A DNA stretch of 64,000 bases from CAYYFX01 sp046330135 (GTDB lineage: Bacteria; ARS69): assembly GCA_046330135.1 (NCBI GenBank), contig JAXLTI010000003.1, positions 496,001 through 560,000 on the forward strand, read 5' to 3'. The position numbers and the translations under genes are program-made. Shown piece after piece: positions 34,135 through 42,632 of the stretch. Numbering within the stretch: the first letter of the stretch is position 1; each line of letters opens with the position of its first letter. The notes beneath the pieces are model-generated. The model saw only the letters and a program-made list of their open reading frames with translations. It had not been told where the DNA came from and ran no database searches.

Positions 34135-35259
34135 ATGCAGACCGTTCCCGGGCACCTGGTCGCCCTCGTCCTCGCCCTCGTCGACGTCGGCGTCGCGGGC
34201 GCAGCGAGCGCTCCGAGTGCGCCGAGCACCCCGAGTGCGGCGAGCACCCCGAGTGCGGCGAGCACCCCGAGTGCGCCGAGCGCAGCCGCGGACGCTTCGC
34301 ACTACCGGATCGCCAAGCGGATTCCCGTGGAGGGCGACGGCTTCTGGGACCTCCTCGCCGCCGATGCGTCGAGCGGCCGGGTGTTCCTGTCGCACGGCAC
34401 CGTGGTGCAGATCGTGGATCCCTCGACGGCGCGCGTCGTCGGGACGGTCCCCGACGCGAACGGCGTCCATGGCGTCGCCCTCGCGAGCGAGCTGAACAAA
34501 GGCTTCGCCACGTGCGGCAAGGACGACGCCGTGGTGATCTTCCGGCTGGACACCGCCGCCGTGGAGGCGCGCGTGCGCGTCACCGGCGAGAACCCCGACG
34601 CGATCCTCTACGAGCCATCCACGAGGCGCGTCTTCGCGTTCAACGGCCGCGGCGCGAACGCCACCGTCCTCGACGCCGCCTCGGGCGCGGTCGTCGGCAC
34701 GCTGGCGCTGGAGGGGAAGCCGGAGCTTCCGGCGACCGACGGCGCGGGCAAGATCTTCGTGAATCTCGAGGACAAGAGCCAGGTCTGCGAGATCGACGCG
34801 AAGACGTTGAAGGTGGAGCACTCGTGGCCCCTCGCCCCCGGGGAAGAGCCCACGGGCCTCGCGCTCGACGCGGCGCACCATCGGCTGTTCAGCGGCTGCG
34901 CCAACCGGCTGATGGTCGTGCTGGACTCCGACAGCGGCGAGGTCGTCGCGACGCTCCCGATCGGCGACCGCGTCGACGGCGTGGCCTTCGACCCCTCGCT
35001 CCAGCGCGCCTACAGCTCGAACGGAGAGGGAACGCTGACGGTGATCCAGGAGGCGAAGGACGGGACGTTCGCCGTGCTCGAGAACGTCGCCACGCAGAAG
35101 GGCGCGCGGACGCTGGCGGTGGACCCGAAGACCCACCGGATCTTCCTGCCCACCGCCGAGCTCGGGGAGGCGCCGAGGCCCACTCCCGAGGTGCCGCACC
35201 CGAGACCGACGGTCAAGCCGGGCTCCTTCGTCGTCCTCGTGGTCGAGCCCACCCCTTGA
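34135..35259 (+). CDS. Secreted YncE-like beta-propeller protein
   Basis: 374 residues; SD AGGAGG 8 bp before the ATG. Signal peptide MQTVPGHLVALVLALVDVGVA, then a low-complexity Ala/Ser/Pro/Thr linker, then a seven-bladed YncE/cytochrome-cd1-like propeller (ASSGRVFLSHGTVVQIVDPS, VDGVAFDPSLQRAYSSNGEG). Probably periplasmic; some family members bind DNA or heme proteins, but the function is unknown here. Its own SD and a 150-bp gap suggest separation from the metE-like operon. Confidence 0.85.
   Translation: MQTVPGHLVALVLALVDVGVAGAASAPSAPSTPSAASTPSAASTPSAPSAAADASHYRIAKRIPVEGDGFWDLLAADASSGRVFLSHGTVVQIVDPSTARVVGTVPDANGVHGVALASELNKGFATCGKDDAVVIFRLDTAAVEARVRVTGENPDAILYEPSTRRVFAFNGRGANATVLDAASGAVVGTLALEGKPELPATDGAGKIFVNLEDKSQVCEIDAKTLKVEHSWPLAPGEEPTGLALDAAHHRLFSGCANRLMVVLDSDSGEVVATLPIGDRVDGVAFDPSLQRAYSSNGEGTLTVIQEAKDGTFAVLENVATQKGARTLAVDPKTHRIFLPTAELGEAPRPTPEVPHPRPTVKPGSFVVLVVEPTP
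34213..34284 (+). repeat. 18-bp tandem repeat in the linker of the YncE-like gene
   Basis: Four near-identical copies of CCGAGTGCGGCGAGCACC (with G/C variation) encode the (APSTPS)-type linker. In-frame copy-number change would alter linker length only. Confidence 0.8.
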
Positions 35260-35327
35260 GGGGGGTCGCGAGAAGGTCGATGGAGATCGGAACGGGCCGC
35301 TTTCCCCCCTGATCTCGCGGAGACCCC

Positions 35328-35489
35328 TTGGCCAAGCTGCTCTGGCTCATCGGCACGACGGTCGGGGGATGGGTCGGATGGTGGCTGGGGAGCCTCCTCG
35401 GCGGCTTCCTGCCGGCTTTCTTCCTCAGCCTCGTGGGGACGGCCGCCGGCCTCTACTGGGCGCGAAGGGTCGCTGCCGACCACTTCTGA
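35328..35489 (+). CDS. Small glycine-rich membrane protein
   Basis: 53 residues from a TTG (SD GGAGA): MAKLLWLIGTTVGGWVGWWL, then GSLLGGFLPAFFLSLVGTAA and GLYWARRVAADHF. Two hydrophobic segments with GxxxG-like spacing and a basic end fit a small inner-membrane protein. I know no function. It lies 68 bp after the YncE-like gene and its stop codon falls within a hairpin shared with the convergent gene. Confidence 0.6.
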   Translation: MAKLLWLIGTTVGGWVGWWLGSLLGGFLPAFFLSLVGTAAGLYWARRVAADHF

Positions 35490-35506
35490 GCGGCCCGAAC
35501 GCTCAG
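35486..35506. terminator. Bidirectional hairpin spanning both stop codons
   Basis: CTGAGCG and CGCTCAG, a perfect 7-bp dyad with a 7-nt loop, cover the stop codons of the convergent small membrane protein (35487-35489) and aminotransferase (35503-35505). No T-run. Confidence 0.5.
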
Positions 35507-36723
35507 CGCGCGCCCCTGCGCGACGCCGCGATCTCGCGCACCGCCTCGATCGCCACGTCGATGTCCTCGTCACGATTGAACGGGCCGATGCCGAAGCGCA
35601 CCGCTCCGTGGATCCGATCCGTCCCGAGCCGCTCGTGGATCATCGGCGCGCAGTGCAGCCCGGTGCGGCAAGCGATCTCGTGGTCCACGTCGAGCAGGGT
35701 GCCCGTATCGGCGGCCTCCAGGCCGTCCACGTTGAACGAGAGCACGCTGATGCGGTTCTCCGCGGAGTCCTGGCAGTAGAGGGTCACGCCCTCGATCTCG
35801 CGCAGCCCGTCGCGGAGCCTCTTCCAGAGGACCATCTCGTGTCGCCGCACGTTCTCGACGCCTTGCTCGATCACCCACTTCACGCCGGCGTTCAGACCCG
35901 CGATGCCCGGCAGGTTCGGCGTCCCGTACTCCATCCGATACGGGTACTCCTCCAGGTGATGGCGCTGCGCGCTCCGCACGCCGGTGCCGCCGGCGCGCGT
36001 GAGGCGGATCTCGACGCCTTCGCTCACGTACATGCCGCCGATCCCCATCGGGCCCATCAGGGACTTGTGTCCGGTGAAGCAGAGGACGCCCACGCCCAGG
36101 GCCTCCACGTCGAGGGGCAGCATGCCCGCGGTCTGCGCCACGTCCAGGATCAGCGGGATCCCGCGCTCGCGACAGAGGCGGCCGATCTCCGCGACCGGCT
36201 GCACCGTGCCGATCACGTTCGAGCCGTGGTTCATCACGACCGCCCTCGTGTTCGTCCGGAACTTCGCCGCGAACGCCGCGGGGTCCACGTAGCCCTGGTC
36301 GTTCATGTCCACCCAGTCCACCTGCACGCCCTGGTCCTTCAGGTGCCACAGCGGACGCAACGTGGAGTTGTGCTCGAGCGGCGTGGTGATGGCGTGGTCC
36401 CCCGGCGAGAGCAATCCGAAGATCGCGAGGTTCAGCGCGTCCGTGGCGTTGGAGCCGAACACGAGGCGGTTCGGGTCGCGGCCGTGGAAGAACTTGGTGA
36501 GGAGACCGCGCGTCTCGTCGACCATGTCCCCGGCCGCGAGGCACAGGTCGTAGCCGGAGCGGCCCGGGTTGACGCCGTGCTCGCGGAAGAACCGATCCAT
36601 GAACTCGTAGACCTGCGGCGGCTTGGGGAAGGACGTCGCGCCGTTGTCGAGATAGATCATGCGGGGCGCCGGTCTTTCCACGCCTGGCTCATCGCTCAGG
36701 GACATGCGGACGTCCGTCGACAT
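35503..36723 (-). CDS. Cysteine-desulfurase-like class V aminotransferase
   Basis: 406 residues. Of the possible starts I prefer the ATG at 36723 (GGAGAGAG upstream, 16 bp after the previous stop). PLP-enzyme features: MIYLDNGATSFPKPP, GSNATDALNLAIFG, the internal-aldimine Lys in VLCFTGHKSLMGPMG, and a Cys in ACRTGLHCAPMIHERLG at the desulfurase active-loop position. It resembles the EF2568-type cysteine desulfurase subgroup, some members of which occur with selenium or sulfur genes. Last gene of the dsrC-like operon, so it may feed persulfide sulfur to DsrC (inference). Confidence 0.82.
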   Translation of the reverse strand: MSTDVRMSLSDEPGVERPAPRMIYLDNGATSFPKPPQVYEFMDRFFREHGVNPGRSGYDLCLAAGDMVDETRGLLTKFFHGRDPNRLVFGSNATDALNLAIFGLLSPGDHAITTPLEHNSTLRPLWHLKDQGVQVDWVDMNDQGYVDPAAFAAKFRTNTRAVVMNHGSNVIGTVQPVAEIGRLCRERGIPLILDVAQTAGMLPLDVEALGVGVLCFTGHKSLMGPMGIGGMYVSEGVEIRLTRAGGTGVRSAQRHHLEEYPYRMEYGTPNLPGIAGLNAGVKWVIEQGVENVRRHEMVLWKRLRDGLREIEGVTLYCQDSAENRISVLSFNVDGLEAADTGTLLDVDHEIACRTGLHCAPMIHERLGTDRIHGAVRFGIGPFNRDEDIDVAIEAVREIAASRRGAR

Positions 36724-36739
36724 CGTGTCTCTCTCCGCG

Positions 36740-38074
36740 TCATGTCGTGGGCCGGGGGACGAGCGCATCCGCCACCATCTCCGCGACGGTCTTGACGGAC
36801 ACGCCGAGCTCGTACTCCCGGTCGAGCTCCATCAGCTGATCGATGCAGTTGTGGCACGGGGCCACCACGGTCTTCGCGCCGGTGCGTCGGATCTGCTCGG
36901 CCTTGATCCCGCCGGCCTGGACTCGCTTCGCGCGGAAGGCGCTCATGGAGAGCTGCCCGCCCCCGCCGCCGCAGCAGAAGTTCTCCGCTCGGTTCGGCGT
37001 CATCTCCACGAAGTTGCGCGCGGCGCGACGCAGGATCGAGCGCTGCGGCTCCACGATGCCGCCCATGCGGACGAGGTTGCACGGGTCGTGGAGCGTCACC
37101 GCCTCCGGGTGACGATCGGGATCGACCGAGAGGCGCCCCTCGCGGAAGTAGTCCTCCATCAGCTCGAGCACGCTGCGGATCTCCACCCCGTGCCGGCGGC
37201 CGAGCCATTCGGCCGCTTCCCAGCGCGCGGCGGCGAAGCCGTGACCGCACTCGCCGATGACGAGGACACGGCAGCCGAGCCGCTCCGCGGAGCGCAGCAG
37301 GGCCTCGGCGATCGCCCCGCCGTCCCGGCGGCTCGCCGTGAAGAGCCCGTAGTTCGTGAGGTCCCATCCTTCGCTCGCGACGGTCCAGTCCTCCCCCGCC
37401 GCGTGGAACACCGTGGCGCTCGCCAGCAGGGACAGGGGATAGAACTTCGGCTCGCGCGGGTTCACGGTGAAGAGGACGCGCGCGCCCGCCTCGTCCACGG
37501 GGATGCGCGCCGCCGGATCGCCGGTGGCTTGCTGCAGCTCCTCCTCGATCCACTGCACCGTGTCGAGCCAGTCCTCGCGCGTGATGCCCATGTTGTTGCC
37601 GGATCGAAGGGATGTGGCCACCACCGCCTGGAGGTCGGCCGGGACGAGCCCGATCTCGGTCAGCGCGGCCCGGGCGGCGCGGAGCACCGCGGCCACGTGG
37701 ATCCCCGTCGTGCAGTTCAAGGAGCAGCGCCCGCACGTGGAGCACCGGCCCCACACGGCCTCGATCCACGCGCGCGCCATCGAGGAGTCGAAGGGGCGGG
37801 CCCCCACGAGCGCCGGGAGGATCCGGCCGGCCGGCGTGAAGTGCCTCCGGTACACGGACGCCACGAGGCCCAGCTTGTGCGCGGGCGTCGATTCGATCTC
37901 GCCGTCGGCGCGGTAGTAGTGACACGACTCGGCGCAGAGCCCGCACCGCACGCAGGTTTGGAGAGCCGCAACGTCCGCGCTTCGCAGGTGGGAGCGGAAC
38001 GCGGCGAGGCCGCGCTCGAGGTCCTCGGGCGTGAGCTGCGAAAGGCGGGTCTCGAGGTCGCCGAGCGCGAGCAT
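36740..38074 (-). CDS. DsrK/HdrD-like iron-sulfur protein
   Basis: 444 residues with the ATG at 38074 (SD GGAGGG). Two 4Fe-4S motifs sit at the N-terminus (CVRCGLCAESCHYY, CSTCGRCSLNCTTGIHV). The C-terminal CCG domains include HDPCNLVRMGG, FCCGGGGGQLSMS and VAPCHNCID, the CX(n)CCG...CxxC signature of the non-cubane cluster site in heterodisulfide reductase HdrB/D and DsrK. Partner of the DsrM-like cytochrome b encoded 24 bp upstream. Expected role: reduce a disulfide or trisulfide, here probably on DsrC, at the membrane's inner face. Confidence 0.88.
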   Translation of the reverse strand: MLALGDLETRLSQLTPEDLERGLAAFRSHLRSADVAALQTCVRCGLCAESCHYYRADGEIESTPAHKLGLVASVYRRHFTPAGRILPALVGARPFDSSMARAWIEAVWGRCSTCGRCSLNCTTGIHVAAVLRAARAALTEIGLVPADLQAVVATSLRSGNNMGITREDWLDTVQWIEEELQQATGDPAARIPVDEAGARVLFTVNPREPKFYPLSLLASATVFHAAGEDWTVASEGWDLTNYGLFTASRRDGGAIAEALLRSAERLGCRVLVIGECGHGFAAARWEAAEWLGRRHGVEIRSVLELMEDYFREGRLSVDPDRHPEAVTLHDPCNLVRMGGIVEPQRSILRRAARNFVEMTPNRAENFCCGGGGGQLSMSAFRAKRVQAGGIKAEQIRRTGAKTVVAPCHNCIDQLMELDREYELGVSVKTVAEMVADALVPRPTT

Positions 38075-38098
38075 CGGAGAGCAACCCTCCACGAAGAA

Positions 38099-38719
38099 TC
38101 AGGCGGCCGGAGGGAAGACCCCGCGCCGCCCGAAGAACGCGCCCGAGGACGCGCGCGTGACGAAGAAGAAGAGACAGTGCCGGATCTTGCCGACGGGCGC
38201 CCACAGGAGGAGCAGCATCCCTCCCGCGAAGAGGGCGCCCTCCGCGGCCGGGACGAGTGTGCGAGCGAACGCGAGCGCGAGGACGGCGGTCGTCAGGAGA
38301 TTCGACACGTAGTCGTCCGGGCTGCTGATCGCGCGCAGGAGCGGGCTCCTCGCGCGACGGACCAGCAGGACCGTGCCCGCCGCCGCGCCGAGCGCCGCGA
38401 GGAACCCCACCCCCGCCCGCCAGGCGCCGCCGAGCCCGACCCCCATCACGGAAGCGCCGAGCAGGAGAAGCGCGGCGAAGATGCCCGCGTGGTACGCGAC
38501 GCCGGCGAAGTACGCGGGCAGGTGGTCGCGAACGCTCTCCTTCGCCCAGGGCGACATGCCCGGCCCGAAGGCGTACGCGACCCCTCTCCACGCGGGCCGA
38601 GCCGGTGCCGCCCAGGACGTGCGGCGCCCGAAGGCCCCCGCGCCCCGAAGCTGCGCCGCCCACGCAGCGACCGCCCAGACGGCGCACGCCAGAACGCCGA
38701 TCCGGAGAATGCCGCTCAT
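38099..38719 (-). CDS. DsrM/NarI-like membrane cytochrome b subunit
   Basis: 206 residues with five hydrophobic helices (GILRIGVLACAVWAVAAWA, IFAALLLLGASVMGVGLGGA, LLWAPVGKIRHCLFFFVT). Histidines at RDHLPAYFAGVAYH and IRHCLFF are positioned as heme b ligands, as in NarI/DsrM/HdrE. It would exchange electrons between the quinone pool and the DsrK-like protein. It is shorter than NarI but similar to other DsrM-type proteins. Start ATG at 38719, five bases after the dsrC stop. Confidence 0.8.
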   Translation of the reverse strand: MSGILRIGVLACAVWAVAAWAAQLRGAGAFGRRTSWAAPARPAWRGVAYAFGPGMSPWAKESVRDHLPAYFAGVAYHAGIFAALLLLGASVMGVGLGGAWRAGVGFLAALGAAAGTVLLVRRARSPLLRAISSPDDYVSNLLTTAVLALAFARTLVPAAEGALFAGGMLLLLWAPVGKIRHCLFFFVTRASSGAFFGRRGVFPPAA

Positions 38720-38723
38720 GGGG

Positions 38724-39044
38724 CTACACGCAACCGTCGGGCTTCGGGAGGCCGGCCAGCTTGCAGGCGCCCTTGGCCGGTCCCGAGGGGAACAGCTCGT
38801 AGACGCGCTTGAGCGGAAGGTGGGTGGTCTTGCACACGGCCCGCACCATGGGCGCCGTGTGCTTCTCCTCGAAGTGACCGCGGATGAAGCGGATGACCGC
38901 CCAGTGCTCCTCGGTCAGATGATCCAGCCGCTCCTCCTCGCGGGCGAGGAAGAGGGCCAGCTCGTCGTTCCACTCTTCCGGATGGACGAGGAAGCCCTCC
39001 TCGTTCACCTCGACGAGCCTTCCCTGGAACTCGAGCGTAGGCAC
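38724..39044 (-). CDS. dsrC: DsrC/TusE-family sulfur carrier with both C-terminal cysteines
   Basis: 106 residues, the normal length, from a GTG at 39044 with SD GGGGGTCC. The family core is intact (EEWNDELALFLAREEERLDH, AVIRFIRGHFEEKH). The C-terminal arm keeps both redox cysteines: GACKLAGLPKPDGCV has Cys94 and the penultimate Cys105, 11 residues apart as in true DsrC. TusE-type proteins keep only the last. It should therefore carry a persulfide or trisulfide that a DsrMK-type complex can reduce. First gene of the operon. Confidence 0.92.
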   Translation of the reverse strand: MPTLEFQGRLVEVNEEGFLVHPEEWNDELALFLAREEERLDHLTEEHWAVIRFIRGHFEEKHTAPMVRAVCKTTHLPLKRVYELFPSGPAKGACKLAGLPKPDGCV

Positions 39045-39221
39045 GCTGGACCCCCATGCGCGGTGCCCGTTCCACCGATCCAGGCTACCGGCGCCCCCGG
39101 GGAGAGACAAGACCGCCGAGTCCTGATTTCCCGGCCCGCCCGGGGTCGTGTCGCATCGTCAGTGGGGGCTCGCCTGCCTCAACGTTCGACTGCGCGTCCG
39201 AAGCCGTGTCAGGGTTCGCCC

Positions 39222-39365
39222 GTCTCGCCTCGGGGCCGGCCTCTTCGCCTCGGACGGGTCAGCCTCCGCCGTCCCGGCTCCGGCGCCCTCCCGCTCGGCG
39301 GCTCCGCCATCCTGGCTACGCCGCCTCCGCGAAGCGCGTCGAAGAGGCCGGCCCCGAGGCGAGAC
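39222..39365. repeat. Palindromic repeat unit 1 (26-bp perfect arms)
   Basis: Arm 39222-39247 (GTCTCGCCTCGGGGCC...) is the exact reverse complement of 39340-39365. The 92-bp interior contains a core with GGCTCCGGCGCCCTCCCGCT and TGGCTACGCCGCCTCCGCG, shared with unit 2 in opposite orientation. Confidence 0.9.
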
Positions 39366-39543
39366 TGAAACCGGGTCGCAGCGGTCGAGACCGGCCGGCG
39401 CCGCGTCCGTAGCGAGACGGGCGACGACGGGCACGGCCCCGACGCACGGGCGCACAGTCGGCGACGCGCTGCGTCCGGGGACCGTGGCCGATGTCGCGCG
39501 AGCCCTCGGCGGGCCGGCGCAGACCGCGCGAGGCGAGGCATGC

Positions 39544-39691
39544 GTCGGCGGCTCGTCGGCCGTTGCTTTCGCAGCGGCTTCGCGGAGGCGGCGTAGCCAG
39601 GGATGGCGTAGCCGCCGGAGCGGGAGGGCGCCGGAGCCTGGACGGCGGAGGCGACCGTCCGATGCGGAAGCAACGGCCGACGAGCCGACGA
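39544..39691. repeat. Palindromic repeat unit 2 (30-bp arms, 28 matching)
   Basis: Arm 39544-39573 pairs with 39662-39691 (28 of 30). The arm sequence is unrelated to that of unit 1. The interior is the reverse complement of unit 1's core over about 85 bp with few changes. Confidence 0.9.
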
Positions 39692-39747
39692 CGCGGGCAT
39701 CACGTGCGATTCCCCAGCCAGCCGCCGAGCCGGCGGAGGAATCCGCG

Positions 39748-42480
39748 CTACCGGAGGACGACGACCGGGCGCGAGATCGCGCTCTGCGCCGCCTTCAGGC
39801 GGACGTAGTAGACGCCCGGGGCCACCCGCGCCCCGCGAGCGTCCCGCGCATCCCACGTGACCGCCTTCTCCCCCGCCGCCTGCGGCCCGCTCGCGAGCGT
39901 GCGGACCCGTCGACCGCCGACGTCGTACACGGCCAGGTCCACCGGTCCGTCGTGCGGGAGCGAGAACGGAATCACGGTGCCACCGGAGAACGGGTTCGGC
40001 CGGTTCGGCGCGAGCGAGAAGGCGAACGTGCGCTTCGGCTCCGGCGCGGACGTGGGCGGCGGCGAGTAGGGCTCCCCGAAGTAGTGACTCAGGATGTAGC
40101 TCACGTTGTTCCGGAGCGGTCCGTGGTTGAACCGATACGGCCGGCCGGAGATGAAGACGAGCCGCCCGCCGTCGGGCCGGTTCGTTCCCCCGCCCGGCGG
40201 CTGCACGATCACGCCCGTCCCGCGCGCGCCCGACGACGTGTCCCGGAACAGCAGCGTGCTGTTCGGACCGACCGTCGTCGAGAAGTAGTCGTTCAGACTC
40301 TGCGTGGACGAGAAGCCCATGTTCTGGAGCCCGGCCACCTGGGCCGTGCAGTTGTTGAGCGTCTGCTGGATTCCGGTCCAGGTGATCCCGAGGTAGTTCG
40401 TGAGATCGGTATCCACGAACGAGCTGCCCATCCGCGACATCAACAGCACGTTGCCGCCGGCGGCCAGGTAGGAGGCGATCGGCGTCTCGGCCCAGTCCGC
40501 GAGGTCGCCCGCGTAGTTGTTCCCGACCCAGATCACCGCCGAGTACTGGCCGAGCGTGCTCGCCGGCACGGCGCCATGCCCGAGCGGCGCCGGGAGATTC
40601 GCGGGGTATCCGCCCGCGGGGGCCGAGAACGTGTCCCAGAAGGTGATGGGGTTCGCGCCCCAGAACGCGCTGTCCGCATAAGCGGTGGTGATCTCGGTTC
40701 CGTAGGTCGCCCAGTCCACGCCGTTCACGAGGAGGATGCCGTGGTCGAGCGAGGGGTTCGACACGGTGGACTGGACCTGCCGGAGGATCCACCGATCCGG
40801 GTCGAGCGACACGTCCTGGACGTCGCCGGTGACCGAGAGCGAGTAGCTCTCCGTGGCCGCCGCGTTCTGCACCACGAAGTCGTGCGTGCCGGTCGTGCTC
40901 TGGACGCGCACGTCGATCGGCATCGTGAAGAGACCGGTGTTCGTCTGGACCTGATCGATGGTGAGATCGATCCCGCCGGCGCTGGGGCTCCATCCGAAGC
41001 GATACACCGGGAAGTACTCGCCGTAGATCCACTGCTGGAAGAACGGATGGAGGTCGACGCCGGACACCTCCTCCATCGCGTCGCGGAACTGCTCGGTGGT
41101 GGCGGTGCTGCGCTCGTGGAGCGCGCGATAGTGACGGAGACCGGCGAAGAAGTTCGTGTCGCCCACGATCCCGCGCACCATGTGCAGGACCCAGGACGCC
41201 TTGTTGTAGCTCAGGTTGCTGTCGAAGATCGCGTTGAAGTTGCTGAGGTCCTCCACGTAGACCGTACCGGCCCCGTAGTAGGCGGCGGCGTCCATATAGT
41301 CGCGGTACGTCTGCGTGCCCTGCGTCACTTCCTTCCAGTAGGCCTCCGACCACGTCGCGAAGCCTTCGTTGAGCCACACGTGGTGGAAGTCGTCGCAGGT
41401 GATCATGTCCCCCCACCACTGGTGCGCCAGCTCGTGGGAGATCAAGTCCTCGTCCCAGCCGCCGAGGCTGGAGATCGTCTGGTGCTCCATCCCGCCGCCC
41501 CACACGAACTCCGCGTGCCCGAACTTCTCGTTGAGCCACGGATACTCGCCCCACGCCGACGCGTACGCGTGGATCATGGGCGCCACCAGCGCGTAGGTGG
41601 GCTGCACGGTCGCGTAGTGCTCGGGGTACACGTAGAAGCGGAGCTCCATCGGCGAGCCGCCGCCCAGCGGCGTGTACCAATCCGAGAAGACCGTGTACGG
41701 GTAGATCGCGAGCGAAACCAGGTAGGTGGCGATGGGATTGCCCTCGTGCCAGTGCACGGTGCGCGTGGTGCCGTTGTCCACGTCGGACACGAGCGCGCCG
41801 TTCGAGGCCACGCTATAGACGCTCGGCACGGTGGCGAACACGTCGACCGAGTCGGCCTTGTCGTGGTTCTGGTCCTTGCCGGGCCACCAGTCGCGCGCGC
41901 CGAACGGCTCGCTCAGGGTCCAGATCATGCTCCGCCCGAAGGCGGTGCTCCAGCCGAAGGAGTCCCCGGCCGGGTTCCCGGAGTAGGTCACCGACACCGT
42001 GAAGCTCTCCCCCGTCGGGTAGGCGCGATCGAGGTTGACCGTCAGCACGTCGCCGACGCGGCTGAACGTGGAGGGGGACCCGCCCGCGGTCACGGCGGAG
42101 ACCGTCATGTTGGCGCGCAGGTCCAGGTCCACCGTGGAGATCGGACCCGTCACGACCCGCCCGGTGGTGGCCGCTACGCCCGACAGGATGTGGCTCGTGG
42201 GATTCACGGTGAGGTTCAGGTTGTAGTAGGCGGCGTCCCACTGGTCCTGGTTCGCCGTCTGCGGCCGCGCCACGCGCTGGAGGCGCGCCATCAGCCGCGC
42301 CTTCGTCTGCGCCTCCTCGACGCGGTGGCGGAGGATGTCCGCCCGGAGAGTCTCCCGCGGCGTCGGCGGGGCGACCGCGTCGCTCACCTCGGCGGCGATG
42401 ACAGCGTTGCTGAAGACCAGGAGAGCGAGGGTGAAGACCAAGCCGAAGAGCCCGGAGCGGCGGGATGGGCGGCAATCCAT
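39748..42480 (-). CDS. Secreted M1-family aminopeptidase with FlgD-like tail
   Basis: 910 residues, SD CGAGGAACGCC. Signal/anchor segment SGLFGLVFTLALLVFSNAVI. The M1 N-terminal saddle domain precedes the catalytic domain with exopeptidase motif GGGMEHQ and zinc site H349-E350-L-A-H353 ... E372 (SHELAHQWWGDM, WLNEGFATW), all present with the correct 18-residue spacing. A further Tyr-rich helix region is followed by a roughly 200-residue unassigned domain, then a FlgD-like domain (LAVYDVGGRRVRTLAS, APGVYYVRL). Active exported zinc peptidase, likely surface-bound. Confidence 0.93.
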   Translation of the reverse strand: MDCRPSRRSGLFGLVFTLALLVFSNAVIAAEVSDAVAPPTPRETLRADILRHRVEEAQTKARLMARLQRVARPQTANQDQWDAAYYNLNLTVNPTSHILSGVAATTGRVVTGPISTVDLDLRANMTVSAVTAGGSPSTFSRVGDVLTVNLDRAYPTGESFTVSVTYSGNPAGDSFGWSTAFGRSMIWTLSEPFGARDWWPGKDQNHDKADSVDVFATVPSVYSVASNGALVSDVDNGTTRTVHWHEGNPIATYLVSLAIYPYTVFSDWYTPLGGGSPMELRFYVYPEHYATVQPTYALVAPMIHAYASAWGEYPWLNEKFGHAEFVWGGGMEHQTISSLGGWDEDLISHELAHQWWGDMITCDDFHHVWLNEGFATWSEAYWKEVTQGTQTYRDYMDAAAYYGAGTVYVEDLSNFNAIFDSNLSYNKASWVLHMVRGIVGDTNFFAGLRHYRALHERSTATTEQFRDAMEEVSGVDLHPFFQQWIYGEYFPVYRFGWSPSAGGIDLTIDQVQTNTGLFTMPIDVRVQSTTGTHDFVVQNAAATESYSLSVTGDVQDVSLDPDRWILRQVQSTVSNPSLDHGILLVNGVDWATYGTEITTAYADSAFWGANPITFWDTFSAPAGGYPANLPAPLGHGAVPASTLGQYSAVIWVGNNYAGDLADWAETPIASYLAAGGNVLLMSRMGSSFVDTDLTNYLGITWTGIQQTLNNCTAQVAGLQNMGFSSTQSLNDYFSTTVGPNSTLLFRDTSSGARGTGVIVQPPGGGTNRPDGGRLVFISGRPYRFNHGPLRNNVSYILSHYFGEPYSPPPTSAPEPKRTFAFSLAPNRPNPFSGGTVIPFSLPHDGPVDLAVYDVGGRRVRTLASGPQAAGEKAVTWDARDARGARVAPGVYYVRLKAAQSAISRPVVVLR

Positions 42481-42632
42481 GGCGTTCCTCGAGGACCGGA
42501 GGCACAGTGCCCTGACGGCCGCCGGAACGGGGTCCGGGCGGTCGGGATTATTGACTCGATACTAAGGTACCACGCCGCGCCGGTCCGGGGTCGTCGCGCT
42601 GCGCCGCAGGGGCGGCCGGGGTCGGCCTGGGG

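Larger units (their letters stand above)
39045..39747. other. Intergenic region filled by two palindromic repeats
   Basis: About 700 bp between the dsrC start and the stop of the M1 peptidase gene, both on the minus strand. It holds the dsrC promoter region (no clear -35/-10 seen) and the two repeats listed separately. Long open frames cross it but have no coding character. Confidence 0.6.

Noticed and set aside
34213..34284. Short direct repeats that could suggest a CRISPR or VNTR regulator
   Set aside because: The 18-bp units are contiguous, without spacers, and encode an in-frame Ala/Ser/Pro/Thr linker.
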